A stretch of DNA of 64,000 bases from Enterobacter sp. RHBSTW-00175 (GCF_013927005.1 NZ_CP055930.1:4960001-5024000); one strand, 5' to 3'. Positions 37,711-46,878 are shown, counted from the stretch's first letter. Notes: generated from the sequence alone by a model not told the origin. A program made the numbers and translations.

Positions 37711-37884
37711 TCAGAAAAGCGATATCAGAAGCGCGACAGGAAAGCTCATCGGCCAGGTAGAACCCACGAGAAAAGCGCTCAGGAGGCGGATGCGTTTACG
37801 GTCTTTAGACAGGAACCAGGTGATGAGCGCACTGATGGATGCCATGATTGCGTAAAAAACCAACATTTTTTGATACAACGTCAT
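37711..37884 (-). CDS. ortT: orphan membrane toxin OrtT
   Basis: Small inner-membrane protein of 57 residues with two hydrophobic helices, equal in length to E. coli OrtT/YdcX (MTLYQKMLVFYAIMASISALITWFLS...AFLVGSTWPMSFPVALLISLF). E. coli OrtT is a GhoT-like membrane-damaging toxin without an antitoxin, linked to growth reduction under stringent stress. The start at 37884 fits the family; the longer frame from 37917 does not. A perfect FNR half-site pair lies upstream at the spacing of an activated promoter. In E. coli it sits between patD and ydcY; here it keeps its patD side only. Confidence 0.92.
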   Translation of the reverse strand: MTLYQKMLVFYAIMASISALITWFLSKDRKRIRLLSAFLVGSTWPMSFPVALLISLF

Positions 37885-37934
37885 CCTGCTTACCCAAACT
37901 GTCAAAAATAACCGCACGCAATATGCGTCATATG

Positions 37935-37948
37935 TTGATACAGATCAA
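37935..37948 (-). promoter_or_regulatory. perfect FNR box, probably for ortT
   Basis: TTGAT-ACAG-ATCAA is an exact match to the FNR consensus TTGAT-N4-ATCAA. A -10-like TTATTT lies on the minus strand at 37911-37906, which would place transcription start near 37900 and the box centre about 41.5 bases upstream, the class II activator position. Confidence 0.7.
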
Positions 37949-38046
37949 GTTTTTTCGTTACATAATAACCACTTAAAAATAACGGGTAATAACAATTAGG
38001 TATTTTGCGTTACATCTCATGAGGATGAGAGAACATCTTTTTTGAT

Positions 38047-38069
38047 AACATGCATTATAAATGCACATT
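38047..38069 (+). promoter_or_regulatory. NsrR operator of the decayed yeaR-yoaG operon
   Basis: The 23 bases contain AACATGCATT and AAATGCACATT, matching the inverted NsrR consensus (11-1-11 repeat of AAGATGCATTT) at 18 of 22 arm positions by direct count. E. coli yeaR-yoaG is controlled by NsrR, so this identifies the remnant's original promoter. The first ATG of the remnant frame lies inside the operator. Confidence 0.65.
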
Positions 38070-38348
38070 TTTATAAATTCTAAGTCGCAGAAAACGCTCT
38101 TCACTCATCACAATACGAAAGCGGGTGTTTACGGCCGTTTGTCTGTGATGCAGGGCACCGTGTGCTATTTCGGCTTCCCGGATGGTAACGCCACCGAACC
38201 CGATCTGGAGCTGATAATTGAAGCCGGTTCATTTGGTATTTCCCCACCCCTAAAATGGCATCGTATTGAGCTGTTGACCGACGATACCTGGTTTAATATC
38301 GACTTTTTCGGTCACCCTCCAGGGCGCGGGCATCGGAAAAGTGGTTAA
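38061..38348 (+). pseudogene. yeaR: truncated yeaR (DUF1971, nitrosative-stress cupin)
   Basis: The frame contains the core of YeaR (GVYGRLSVMQGTVCYFGFPDGNATEPDLELIIEAGSFGISPPLKWHRIELLTDDTWFNIDFF), closely like the E. coli protein of 119 residues. The normal N-terminal 25 or so residues are missing or scrambled, and the apparent start codon falls inside the NsrR operator. After FNIDFF the frame runs into unrelated residues (GHPPGRGHRKSG) where the yoaG fragment begins in another frame, so the C-terminal tail is also lost. It is best read as a pseudogene produced by two deletions. Some beta-barrel core could still fold, so residual activity is not excluded. Confidence 0.8.
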
Positions 38349-38412
38349 AGACCTGGTGAATACCGTACATGCTTACGATACGGAAAATGAGCACGAGGTT
38401 TGTGGTTGGTAG
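38311..38412 (+). pseudogene. yoaG: 3' fragment of yoaG (DUF1869)
   Basis: The frame from about 38341 reads VVKDLVNTVHAYDTENEHEVCGW and stops at 38412, nearly the same as the last 23 residues of E. coli YoaG, a 60-residue protein made with YeaR. The upstream 30 codons and the start are missing; the fragment is fused out of frame behind yeaR, so it cannot be translated as YoaG. The loss spans about 150 bases between the two genes. A hairpin (38422-38455) follows. Confidence 0.78.
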
Positions 38413-38421
38413 ATAATTGAC

Positions 38422-38455
38422 TGGGGCATATACCACTACAAATGGTTTTGCCCCA
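38422..38455. other. hairpin after the yeaR-yoaG remnant
   Basis: Outer arms TGGGGCA/TGCCCCA enclose inner arms ACCA/TGGT. No T-run follows on the plus strand, so termination is uncertain; it could be the leftover 3' end of the operon. Confidence 0.4.
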
Positions 38456-38520
38456 AATATTAATCACAATGAATATATTAATCATAGTTTATAAAATATA
38501 GCCCTTTTAGGGTTTTATTT

Positions 38521-38937
38521 TTACTGGACTGAGGCAAGCGTTGGATTTATTTCTTTAGGTTTTAATGTATACATTCCACCGTTGAAAGGATCGACAGCTA
38601 ACCATCCAATCAGACCGCCAAAGACAATATTCCCGCCTATATACCAACCGTTAGCACTCGCTTTTATCGGCAGTGTTACAGGCTGAACGCCTTCTTTAGT
38701 GAACGTGATTTGATAACTTTTCTTACCAAAGTAACTGCCGTCAGACTTCGCCAGGGTCACGCCTTGCGGTGTCTTTCCCTGCGCAACGACTCTGCCTGAA
38801 TCATCTTTAATTTCAAAGGCTGCCCCAGCTGGGTTACTATTAACCTGAACCAGCTGAGTATCGTCACCAACAATGGTAGCGCAACCTGTCATTACAAAAA
38901 CACCAAGCATAATAAAAAAAGCGAATACCTTATTCAC
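38521..38937 (-). CDS. small lipoprotein with PEGA-like domain
   Basis: Lipoprotein of 138 residues. A signal peptide ends in the lipobox MTGC (Cys near residue 19), after which residue +2 is Ala, favouring outer-membrane sorting. The mature part NSNPAGAAFEIKDDSGRVVAQGKTPQGVTLAKSDGSYFGKKSYQITFTKEG has the pattern of PEGA/TonB-like beta domains, and a Gly-rich hydrophobic stretch (GGNIVFGGLIGWLAVDPFNGGMYTL) near the end may lie against a membrane. The family occurs in enterobacteria with no assigned function. It follows the pseudogene region and is not obviously part of an operon. Confidence 0.85.
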   Translation of the reverse strand: MNKVFAFFIMLGVFVMTGCATIVGDDTQLVQVNSNPAGAAFEIKDDSGRVVAQGKTPQGVTLAKSDGSYFGKKSYQITFTKEGVQPVTLPIKASANGWYIGGNIVFGGLIGWLAVDPFNGGMYTLKPKEINPTLASVQ

Positions 38938-39045
38938 AGATACCTACTGTCTAAATAACGTTAGCCGAAATTGGCCGGCAAACAGTAGATGTCCTCAATG
39001 TATACAGCCATGCGCGAGATCAATAAATAACACGACGGTCATACA

Positions 39046-39081
39046 GCTCCCTAAAAGTTATCTTATTAACTTTTAGGGAGC
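39046..39081. other. perfect 15-bp stem-loop downstream of patD
   Basis: GCTCCCTAAAAGTTA and TAACTTTTAGGGAGC form a perfect 15-base stem around the loop TCTTAT. It starts 13 bases after the patD stop on the minus strand. No T-run follows on that strand, so it is more likely an RNA-stabilising or processing hairpin than a rho-independent terminator. Confidence 0.7.
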
Positions 39082-39093
39082 AGATAAAATTAA

Positions 39094-40518
39094 TTAATGT
39101 TTAATCATCACATGCCGCACAACCGTATAATCCTCCAGCCCATACACCGACATATCTTTCCCGTAGCCTGACAGCTTCATCCCCCCATGTGGCATTTCGC
39201 TGACCAGCATAAAGTGGGTATTGACCCAGGTGCAGCCATACTGCAAACGCGCGCTGAGACGGTGGGCGCGCCCCACGTCTTTGGTCCACACGGATGACGC
39301 CAGGCCATACTGAGAGTCGTTCGCCCAGCCCAGCACCTGCGCTTCGTCGTCAAATTCGGTCACGCTGACGACCGGGCCAAAAACTTCACGCTGCACGATG
39401 GCATCGTCCTGTTTTGCACCCGCCAGCAGGGTTGGCTGGAAGTAATATCCTGCCCCCTCTTTTTTACTGCCGCCAGTGACAACGCGGATATGGCTTTGGG
39501 ATTTTGCCTCGTCCACCGCCTTACAGACGCGTGACAGATGCGCCGCTGAGCTCAGCGGGCCAAGCTCTGTAGACTCATCCTCCGGTGCGCCCATATTCAG
39601 AGTGGCAACTGCGGCACCGAGTTTTTCCACCAGCGCGGCGTAAATGCCCTTCTGAGCATAGATGCGGCAGGCAGCAGTGCAGTCCTGCCCGGCGTTGTAA
39701 AAACCAAAGGTACGCACGCCCTCCACGACCGCGTCCAGGTCCGCATCATCAAAAACGATAACCGGCGCTTTGCCGCCCAGTTCCATATGAGTGCGCTTAA
39801 TCGACGATGCCGTATGGCCGATAATGTGTTCCCCGGTGGCAATCGAACCGGTCAGCGACACCATGCGTACCTTTTCATGCCCGGTCAGTGGATCACCCAC
39901 GGTTTTGCCCCGCCCGAACAGTACGTTCAGAACGCCTGCCGGGAAGATATCTTTTGCCAGCTCTGCCAGTTTTAAGGCCGTCAGCGGGGTGATTTCAGAG
40001 GGTTTAATCACCACGCAGTTCCCTGCTGCCAGGGCAGGCGCCAGTTTCCATGCGGCCATCATCAGCGGGTAGTTCCACGGCGCAATGGACGCAACGACGC
40101 CGACCGGGTCACGACGGATCATTGAGGTGTGGCCATCAAGATACTCTCCGGCGGCCAGCCCGTTCAGGCAGCGCGCCGCGCCGGCAAAGAAGCGGAACAC
40201 GTCAACCACCGCCGGGATTTCATCTCCCGCCACACAGTGCAGCGGCTTCCCGCAATTAAGGGATTCCAGCCTGGCGAAGGTTTCTGCATGTTCTTCAATA
40301 ACGTCTGCAAGTTTCAGCAAACACTCTGAACGGGTTTTCGGCGTGGTTTGCCCCCATTCAGCAAAAGCACGATCGGCTGCCTGCACGGCAGCATCAACCT
40401 GCGCGGCAGAGGCTTCGGCGATTTCCAGCAGTACCTCTCCGGTGGCAGGATTAAACACGGGCTGTTTCTCGCCTTCGCCCGTAATCAGTTCACCATTAAT
40501 GAGCAGTTGATTTTGCAT
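39094..40518 (-). CDS. patD: gamma-aminobutyraldehyde dehydrogenase
   Basis: NAD-dependent aldehyde dehydrogenase of 474 residues, equal to E. coli PatD/YdcW, which oxidises 4-aminobutanal from putrescine to GABA. The catalytic Cys is in [13 protein letters not shown] (near residue 280), the general-base Glu in [13 protein letters not shown] (near 246), and the coenzyme-binding [12 protein letters not shown] and [10 protein letters not shown] loops are present. It is the last gene of the ydcSTUV-patD unit, 24 bases after ydcV, tying polyamine or related import to putrescine breakdown. Confidence 0.96.
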   Translation of the reverse strand: MQNQLLINGELITGEGEKQPVFNPATGEVLLEIAEASAAQVDAAVQAADRAFAEWGQTTPKTRSECLLKLADVIEEHAETFARLESLNCGKPLHCVAGDEIPAVVDVFRFFAGAARCLNGLAAGEYLDGHTSMIRRDPVGVVASIAPWNYPLMMAAWKLAPALAAGNCVVIKPSEITPLTALKLAELAKDIFPAGVLNVLFGRGKTVGDPLTGHEKVRMVSLTGSIATGEHIIGHTASSIKRTHMELGGKAPVIVFDDADLDAVVEGVRTFGFYNAGQDCTAACRIYAQKGIYAALVEKLGAAVATLNMGAPEDESTELGPLSSAAHLSRVCKAVDEAKSQSHIRVVTGGSKKEGAGYYFQPTLLAGAKQDDAIVQREVFGPVVSVTEFDDEAQVLGWANDSQYGLASSVWTKDVGRAHRLSARLQYGCTWVNTHFMLVSEMPHGGMKLSGYGKDMSVYGLEDYTVVRHVMIKH

Positions 40519-40542
40519 AGCGTTGTCCTGTTGAAATCGGAG

Positions 40543-41349
40543 TTATTTCCCGCTGCCGGCAATCGTTTCGCCGTCGCGGGTAAGCCACCAGGCTCCCAGA
40601 ATAGGAATGGTTGTCACCAGCATCACCAGCAGGGCCACCACGTTGGTAACCGGTACGTCACGTGGGCGACCAAGCTGGTTCAACAACCACAGCGGTAACG
40701 TGCGCTCGTGTCCCGCCGTAAATGTCGTGACGATGATTTCGTCAAACGACAGCGCAAACGCCAGCATTCCCCCCGCCAGCAGCGCCGACCCAAGATTGGG
40801 CAGCACCACATAACGGAAGGTTTGCCAGCCATCCGCACCTAAGTCCATCGACGCTTCCACCAGGCTCCACGAGGTGCGCCGGAAGCGGGCAATCACGTTG
40901 TTAAAGACCACCACCACACAGAAAGTGGCGTGCCCGACAACAATGGTGAAAAAGCCCGGTTCAAGATTGATGGTTTTAAATGCGGTCAGCAGCGCCAGGC
41001 CGGTTATGATCCCCGGCAGCGCTATTGGCAGCAGCAGTAACAGCGAGATGGCATTTTTGCCAAAAAACTCACTGCGCCATAACGCCGCAGCAGCAAGCGT
41101 GCCAAGTATCAACGCGATACCCGTCGATAACGCCGCGATTTGAAGTGACAATGTCACGGATTCAATAATATCCCCACGCGCGGCCGCGATGCTAAACCAC
41201 TTCAGCGTTAGCCCCTGCGGGGGAAAGCTAAACGCAGCATCTTCGGTATTAAACGCATAGGTTGCGATGATAAGCAGCGGGAAGTGCAGGAAAATAACCC
41301 CACCCCAGGCTGCCACTTTCAGGAACAATGGTGCGCGTTCAGAGTGCAT
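40543..41349 (-). CDS. ydcV: ABC transporter permease YdcV
   Basis: Inner-membrane permease (PotC-like) of 268 residues with six membrane segments and the EAA loop [23 protein letters not shown] near residues 165-187. It matches E. coli YdcV (264), beginning [17 protein letters not shown]. It pairs with YdcU and the ATPase YdcT. Its start overlaps the ydcU end by 11 bases, and patD follows at 24 bases. Confidence 0.95.
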   Translation of the reverse strand: MHSERAPLFLKVAAWGGVIFLHFPLLIIATYAFNTEDAAFSFPPQGLTLKWFSIAAARGDIIESVTLSLQIAALSTGIALILGTLAAAALWRSEFFGKNAISLLLLLPIALPGIITGLALLTAFKTINLEPGFFTIVVGHATFCVVVVFNNVIARFRRTSWSLVEASMDLGADGWQTFRYVVLPNLGSALLAGGMLAFALSFDEIIVTTFTAGHERTLPLWLLNQLGRPRDVPVTNVVALLVMLVTTIPILGAWWLTRDGETIAGSGK

Positions 41350-42283
41350 CGAACGCTCCCAGACGTTTCACGAACGCCAGATAGAGTGAAATAAGAACAA
41401 TAGGAACCAGCGTGAACGCGGCCGCCATTGGCATATTGCCAATGGCCCCTTGCTGGGAATAGACCATATTGCCAATAAAGTAGCCCGGAGGCCCCACCAG
41501 CTGCGGAACGATAAAGTCACCCAGCGTCAGCGAGAAGGTGAAAATCGACCCAGCGGCAATGCCAGGGATCGCCAGCGGCAGCACCACATAGCGGAAGGTC
41601 TGGCGCGGTCGGGCACCGAGATCGGCAGACGCCTGCAATAAAGAAGCAGGTAACCGTTCCAGCGCCGCCTGCACTGGCAGGATCATAAACGGCAGCCAGA
41701 TGTAGACGAACACCAGAAAACGCCCAAGCCCGGAGGTCGAGAGCGTATTGCCGCCAATCGCAGGCAGCGTGAGAATCGAGGTTAAAATAGGCTCCAGCCC
41801 CATATGACTGAGAAACCACTGCGCCACCCCGTCTTTTGCCAGCAGCAGCGTCCACGCGTAGGCCTTAACGATATAGCTCGCCCACATCGGCAGCATCACG
41901 GCGATATAGAAAAACGCCTTCCACTTACCGCTGGTGTAACGGGCCATATACCAGGCCATCGGGAACGCCAGCACAGCACTGGCAAGGGTGACCGCGATCG
42001 CCATGACCAGCGTCCGCACAATGATGTCGTAGTTGGCGGGGTTGAAAAGTGCCTGGAGGTTCGCAAAAGTGAGATCCGGCGTAACCGACATGGTGAAGTC
42101 GTCAAAGGTATAAAACCCCTGCCACAGCAATGTCAGCAGCGATCCTAAATAGACGATACCAAACCACATCAACGGAGCAAGCAAGAGCAGGAACAGCCCG
42201 AGTGACGGTTTGCGCCAGAACAGCGCGGTAATGCGGCTTAACCTGCCGTGGTGTGACGGAGTGTGTGAAACGCTCATATCCAT
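41339..42283 (-). CDS. ydcU: ABC transporter permease YdcU
   Basis: Inner-membrane permease (PotB-like), 314 residues from the ATG at 42283, against 313 in E. coli YdcU. The EAA loop is [27 protein letters not shown]. The long frame from 42379 runs inside ydcT and is not used; GGAGAGGTGAA before 42283 is the ribosome site, with one base between the ydcT stop and this start. It forms the membrane channel with YdcV. Confidence 0.95.
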   Translation of the reverse strand: MDMSVSHTPSHHGRLSRITALFWRKPSLGLFLLLLAPLMWFGIVYLGSLLTLLWQGFYTFDDFTMSVTPDLTFANLQALFNPANYDIIVRTLVMAIAVTLASAVLAFPMAWYMARYTSGKWKAFFYIAVMLPMWASYIVKAYAWTLLLAKDGVAQWFLSHMGLEPILTSILTLPAIGGNTLSTSGLGRFLVFVYIWLPFMILPVQAALERLPASLLQASADLGARPRQTFRYVVLPLAIPGIAAGSIFTFSLTLGDFIVPQLVGPPGYFIGNMVYSQQGAIGNMPMAAAFTLVPIVLISLYLAFVKRLGAFDAL

Positions 42284-42284
42284 T

Positions 42285-43298
42285 TCACCTCTCCTCATGC
42301 AGCAGGACCATAGCCTCGCGTGACCACGACGCCAGTACCTGCTGCCCCGGCTCCACGCCCGCAGGCACCGTTGCATCACTAAGGTTTGCCTGGCTCACCA
42401 GCAGTTTTTCACCGTCGGCCAGTTTAAGTTCAAAACGCGTTGCCGCCCCCTGATACTGTATCGCCTGTACCACCCCCTTCACCTGCACTTCACCGCTTTC
42501 ATTAAGGCGAATATGTTCCGGGCGTAGCGAATACATGCCTTCCATACCGCAAACGCGGTGCGCGATACCGGCATCAAATACGTTTGAGGTGCCGACAAAA
42601 CTCGCCACGAACGGTGTACGTGGGCGCATGTACAGCTCACGCGGTGTGTCGACCTGCTCGATGCGGCCATTATTGAAGACCGCCACCCGGTCAGACATCG
42701 ACAGGGCTTCACCCTGATCGTGGGTGACAAAAATAAAGGTAATACCCAGCTCTTGCTGGAGCTTTTTAAGCTCAAACTGCATCTGCTCGCGCAATTTGAG
42801 ATCGAGCGCGCCTAAGGGTTCATCCAGTAGTAGCACCCGCGGTTCATTGACCAGCGCACGCGCAATCGCCACGCGTTGACGCTGCCCACCGGACAGTTGC
42901 GAAGGTTTACGGGCGACGGCAAAACTCAACCCGACCTTGTCCAGCGCTTCGCGCGCCTGAGCATGACGTTTTTTCTTATCGATACCTTTGACCATCAACC
43001 CGTAGGCGACGTTATCGAGAATAGACATATGCGGGAACAGTGCGTAATCCTGGAACACTGTGTTCACATCGCGCTCCCACGGGGGCAGTTCGCTGGCCTC
43101 TTTACCGAAGATTTTTATCGCGCCACCGCTTAACTGCTCGAACCCCGCAATCAGGCGCAGGCAGGTAGTTTTGCCGGAGCCCGAAGGCCCCAGCATGGAG
43201 AAAAATTCCCCGTCACGAATACCAATGGTGACACCATCCACCGCCCGCACGTCACCGTACAGACGGGAAACATCATTGAACTCTACTGCGTACGTCAT
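42285..43298 (-). CDS. ydcT: ABC transporter ATPase YdcT
   Basis: ATPase of the spermidine/putrescine class (PotA-like), 337 residues, as in E. coli YdcT. Walker A GPSGSGKTT is at residues 38-46, then LSGGQRQR, Walker B VLLLDEPLGALD, and a C-terminal TOBE domain from about 260. It drives import through YdcU/YdcV. It lies 17 bases after ydcS and one base before ydcU. Confidence 0.96.
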   Translation of the reverse strand: MTYAVEFNDVSRLYGDVRAVDGVTIGIRDGEFFSMLGPSGSGKTTCLRLIAGFEQLSGGAIKIFGKEASELPPWERDVNTVFQDYALFPHMSILDNVAYGLMVKGIDKKKRHAQAREALDKVGLSFAVARKPSQLSGGQRQRVAIARALVNEPRVLLLDEPLGALDLKLREQMQFELKKLQQELGITFIFVTHDQGEALSMSDRVAVFNNGRIEQVDTPRELYMRPRTPFVASFVGTSNVFDAGIAHRVCGMEGMYSLRPEHIRLNESGEVQVKGVVQAIQYQGAATRFELKLADGEKLLVSQANLSDATVPAGVEPGQQVLASWSREAMVLLHEER

Positions 43299-43315
43299 GT
43301 TCTGCTCCCGGGCGA

Positions 43316-44461
43316 TTAACGGCCGCCCATGATGGCGATGTAATCCTGCGTCCAGCGGCTGTACGGAACATACTTGCCCCCTTCTGCAATCGGCGTTTTC
43401 CAGAACATAATTTTATCGAAATAGTTATAGCCGTTGGTTTCGCAGCCTTTATCACCCAACAATGAGCTGGCCTTACAGCCTTCAGCAACAACCGGTAACG
43501 AGCCAAACCATGCCGCCAAATCCCCCTGCAATTTCGGCGTCAAAGACCAGTTCATCCATTTATAAGCGCACATCGGGTGTTTCGCCTGCGCGTGAAGCAT
43601 GGTGGTGTCCGCCCACCCGGTCACGCCTTCTTTCGGGAAGACGGTGGCAATAGGCTGGTTTTCACCTTTCAGGGCATTCGCCTGATACGGCCAGGCGCTC
43701 GATGCCACCACACCTTCGTTTTTGAAGTCACTCATCTGAACCGTGGTGTCATGCCAGTAGCGGTGGATAAGCGCATGTTGATCGCGCAGCACTTTCAGGA
43801 CCGCGGCATACTGTTTTTCCGTCAACTGGTACGGATCGGAGATCCCCAATGCCGGCTGGGTGGCTTTCACAAACAGCGCGGCGTCAGCGATGTAAATCGG
43901 ACCGTCATAGGCTTGTACGCGGCCCTGGTTGGTTTTACCGTCCGGCAGGTCTTGTTTCACGAAGACCACATTCCAGCTATCCGGCGGCGTCGGGAAGGTT
44001 TTGGTGTTGTACATCAGCAGGTTCGGCCCCCACTGATACGGTGTGCCATACACTTTGCCGCCCACGTTAAACCATTCACCCTTTACAATTCGCGGGTCGA
44101 TGGTTTTCCAGTTCGGGATCAAATCAGGATTAATCGGCTGTACGCGTTTACCCATAATCAGACGTAACGAGGCGTCACCGGATGCGGTAACCAGGTCATA
44201 GCCGCCCTTCGCCATCAGGCTGACCATTTCATCAGAAGTGGCAGCAGTTTTGACGTTCACCACGCAGCCGGTGTCTTTTTCGAACTGTGTTACCCAGTCG
44301 TAATTTTTATCGGTCTGACCGCGCTCGATATATCCCGGCCAGGCAATAATATCCAGTCGACCTTCCCCTTCGCCGATCGCCTTGGGTGGCTCAGCGGCTT
44401 GCGCTGTCATGATAGTCATACCGAGCGCGCACAGGCTGCTGCGGGCAAATTTTTTGCTCAT
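43316..44461 (-). CDS. ydcS: substrate-binding protein / PHB synthase YdcS
   Basis: Periplasmic binding protein of the PotD/spermidine class, 381 residues, equal to E. coli YdcS. The signal peptide MSKKFARSSLCALGMTIMTAQA is followed by EPPKAIGEGEGRLDIIAWPGYIERG. E. coli YdcS is the binding protein of the YdcSTUV system and has also been reported to have polyhydroxybutyrate synthase activity. The ribosome site ACAGGAGTAAATCTA precedes the ATG. A sigma-S-type -10 (TCTATAAT) lies about 150 bases upstream on the minus strand. Confidence 0.95.
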   Translation of the reverse strand: MSKKFARSSLCALGMTIMTAQAAEPPKAIGEGEGRLDIIAWPGYIERGQTDKNYDWVTQFEKDTGCVVNVKTAATSDEMVSLMAKGGYDLVTASGDASLRLIMGKRVQPINPDLIPNWKTIDPRIVKGEWFNVGGKVYGTPYQWGPNLLMYNTKTFPTPPDSWNVVFVKQDLPDGKTNQGRVQAYDGPIYIADAALFVKATQPALGISDPYQLTEKQYAAVLKVLRDQHALIHRYWHDTTVQMSDFKNEGVVASSAWPYQANALKGENQPIATVFPKEGVTGWADTTMLHAQAKHPMCAYKWMNWSLTPKLQGDLAAWFGSLPVVAEGCKASSLLGDKGCETNGYNYFDKIMFWKTPIAEGGKYVPYSRWTQDYIAIMGGR

Positions 44462-44764
44462 TAGATTTACTCCTGTCGCAATGAAATTTAGCGGCAGCCG
44501 TGCCGTAAAAATATCTCCCTAATTAAACGTAGACCGCGCAAATGGGCCTCACCCTGCGGCTTAAGGAAATTTCATCAGGTTGTGACCGAGGGCGCATTCC
44601 CCGTTAACTGGATTATAGACAAGGGGTTAGCAGTGAGAGGCTGTATGCAGATTTCCTATGATGCAAAAGAAAAAGCACCGCGGGATATTCGCAGTGCTTT
44701 ACGTGAGATAAGGATTGTTTATTTTTGAGGGGACATTATTCCCCCGGAAATCTGGCGATAACTA
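44462..44764 (-). promoter_or_regulatory. ydcR-ydcS spacer: ydcS promoter and ydcR terminator
   Basis: The 303 bases hold, on the minus strand, the ydcR terminator (44700-44666) and then a TCTATAATCC -10 element at 44619-44612. The C before TATAAT and the weak -35 fit sigma-S promoters, and E. coli ydcS is recalled as stationary-phase induced. The leader to the ydcS ATG would be about 145 bases. No further gene is seen here. Confidence 0.5.
44666..44700 (-). terminator. rho-independent terminator of ydcR
   Basis: On the minus strand, stem AAAGCAC/GTGCTTT with an inner GCG/CGC pair across one mismatch is followed by TTTTTCTTTT, 65 bases after the ydcR stop. Confidence 0.78.
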
Positions 44765-46174
44765 TTATTTCATCATCGCGCTTATTAATTTCCCCAACTG
44801 ACTTACCGCCTGCTCCTCTCGCTCGCCCCACGCCCATGAGGTATTAAAACGGAAAAACGGTGTCCAGACGTCAGAGGTTGAAAACATTTTGCCCGGCGCA
44901 ATGCTGATATGGTTCTCCAGCGCTCTCTCGCTCAGTACCCCGGCATCCAGCGGCGCAGGTAGTTCCAGCCATAAGAAGTAGCCGCTGTCGTTATGATGGA
45001 TTTTCACCCCCGCCGGCATATGGCGTAAAAGCGATTGCCATGCCAGCTGTTTACGTTCGGCCAGCGTGCGCCGCAGGCGGCGAAGATGGGCGTCATAGCG
45101 TTTTGTCGCCAGATAATCCACCAGCGCCAGCTGCACGGGTGAACTGGTGGATAACGTACTCATCAGCTGCAACTGTTGAATGCGCCGGGCATGTTTTCCG
45201 GCGGCCACCCAGCCGATACGAAAGCCAGCCACCAGGCATTTTGAAAATGAGGAACAGTGCAGCGTCATGTCCTGGGTGTCCCACGCTTTGGCCGGAAGCG
45301 GTTTTTCACGGCCGAAATAGAGCTCGCTATAGACGTCATCTTCAATCAGAGTGACGTTGTAACGGGTCAGCAGCGCCACTAAATGCGCTTTTTTCTCCGC
45401 GCTTAGCGTAAACCCAAGCGGATTCTGGCTGTTGGTCATCAGCCAACAGGCTTTGACCGGATACTCATTCAGCGCATGTTCAAGCGCGTTCAGATCGATC
45501 CCTTCGCGTACGTCAGTGGCAATGGACAGGGCTTTTAATTTCAGGCGTTCTAGTGCCTGAAGCGCACCGTAAAAACAGGGGTTTTCGACAATCACCCAGT
45601 CGCCAGGCTCGGTCACCGCCTGCAAACTGAGGTTGAGCGCCTCAAGCGCCCCGGCGGTGATGACAATTTCTTCCGGTGAGATGTTCATCCCCTGCTGAGC
45701 GTAGCGACGGGCAATGGCATGACGTAAATCGACGTTTCCCGGCGGCAGGTTTTCAATCACACTCATGGCGGTGGCTGTTTTACTGACGTTAGCAAGTGAA
45801 CGGTTGAGTTGCTGGAGCGGGAAGAGCCGGGGATCAGGGAACGCAGAAGCAAATGGCACCACAGAAGGATCGCGGCTGGCCTGCAACACGTCGAAAATAT
45901 AGGTGTTGATGTCCACCACTTCATCGCGCATCACCTGAGCGGGCGGCGAAGGCTGTGATGGCGTCGGGCGCGAGGCAACGTAATAGCCCGACTGCGGTCT
46001 TGCGACAATCCTTCCCTGGCTTTCCAGCATCTGATAGGCATGGCCAACGGTCATAAAACTCATGCCGCTGCTCGCAACCTGCTCACGCAGGGAAGGCAAT
46101 TTATCGCCCGGCAGCCATGCGCCAAGCTCTATTTGCGAGATAATTTGTTGCGCCAGACGCTGGTATTTTTTCAT
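44765..46174 (-). CDS. ydcR: MocR-type (GntR-aminotransferase) regulator YdcR
   Basis: Fusion of a GntR winged helix (residues about 1-70: QLGAWLPGDKLPSLREQVASSGMSFMTVGHAYQMLESQG) with a class I aminotransferase-like domain that binds PLP through the Lys of SSFSKCLVAGFRIGW. The 469 residues match E. coli YdcR (468). Such MocR proteins use PLP adducts to sense amines, so control of the adjacent ydcSTUV-patD genes is likely. AAGGAG 7 bases before 46174 decides the start. Confidence 0.94.
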   Translation of the reverse strand: MKKYQRLAQQIISQIELGAWLPGDKLPSLREQVASSGMSFMTVGHAYQMLESQGRIVARPQSGYYVASRPTPSQPSPPAQVMRDEVVDINTYIFDVLQASRDPSVVPFASAFPDPRLFPLQQLNRSLANVSKTATAMSVIENLPPGNVDLRHAIARRYAQQGMNISPEEIVITAGALEALNLSLQAVTEPGDWVIVENPCFYGALQALERLKLKALSIATDVREGIDLNALEHALNEYPVKACWLMTNSQNPLGFTLSAEKKAHLVALLTRYNVTLIEDDVYSELYFGREKPLPAKAWDTQDMTLHCSSFSKCLVAGFRIGWVAAGKHARRIQQLQLMSTLSTSSPVQLALVDYLATKRYDAHLRRLRRTLAERKQLAWQSLLRHMPAGVKIHHNDSGYFLWLELPAPLDAGVLSERALENHISIAPGKMFSTSDVWTPFFRFNTSWAWGEREEQAVSQLGKLISAMMK

Positions 46175-46257
46175 CAGATTCTCCTTGCTGAACAACAGTG
46201 TATATCAGAAGAAGAAAAAGAGAAGAATTTGCTAACTGTTATGGTTTAACGGTGTAA

Positions 46258-46446
46258 TTACTTGCGGTACTCAGTGACTGCGCTTTGGGTAAAGCGAGCA
46301 GCCGCTAAATGATCGAGCGTAATCATGGACGATTTGCAGAAAATGCATTTCGCACCGTGTGGATTTTTTTCCGACACGTCAAAGACTGAGGTGCGGTACT
46401 GCGAGCCATGACAGCATGGGCAGCGGAAATGGATATAAGAAGTCAT
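46258..46446 (-). CDS. YmcF/YnfU-like small zinc-ribbon protein
   Basis: Small protein of 62 residues with cysteines in FRCPCCHGSQ and GAKCIFCKSS, a zinc ribbon. It belongs with the E. coli cold-shock small proteins YmcF/YnfQ and the YnfU group (MTSYIHFRCPCCHGSQYRTSVFDV). AGGAGA lies 5-6 bases before the ATG at 46446. A TGACGTA cold-box-like sequence lies about 150 bases upstream on the same strand. Molecular role unknown; four cysteines point to zinc binding. Confidence 0.82.
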   Translation of the reverse strand: MTSYIHFRCPCCHGSQYRTSVFDVSEKNPHGAKCIFCKSSMITLDHLAAARFTQSAVTEYRK

Positions 46447-46878
46447 AAGATTCTCCTGTAAACGTAAAAAACGTAAATTGCTAATGGGCCATTCAGGCGA
46501 TAGTGGTATGAAACAAAACTTATCGGAGTGTAGAAAAAGACCCAAGAGAGGCTGCGGAGAGGCACAACGTGATGAGAACTGCTTTATAAAACTACGTCAG
46601 ATATTTATTTGAAATCAAAACCAGAGGGACATTAACGCACGACGATGACCATAAAGCAAGCTAATTAATAAATAAAATGCATAAGAATAATCTTTTTATA
46701 ATCCATCGAATTATGTCTTCTCTGCGTGGGATGCCCCTCTGAACACACCGGCTATATCAGATGCCGAAAAAACATATCTTTAGCAAACTGTTATACATAA
46801 ATTTCATTTTTCTGCGTCTGATACTCTTCCTCGCAACCCCATACCATAACAGCACACCGTTTGACATTGAGGCTGTGC
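46447..46878. other. long divergent spacer, ymcF-like gene to bd oxidase
   Basis: These 432 AT-rich bases hold the leaders of two divergent genes. On the minus strand TGACGTA (46599-46593) resembles the first seven bases of the cspA-type cold box, placing a leader of about 150 bases before the zinc-ribbon gene. On the plus strand no definite promoter for the oxidase operon could be chosen. A 102-residue frame at 46761-47069 overlaps the oxidase and looks spurious. Confidence 0.4.
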
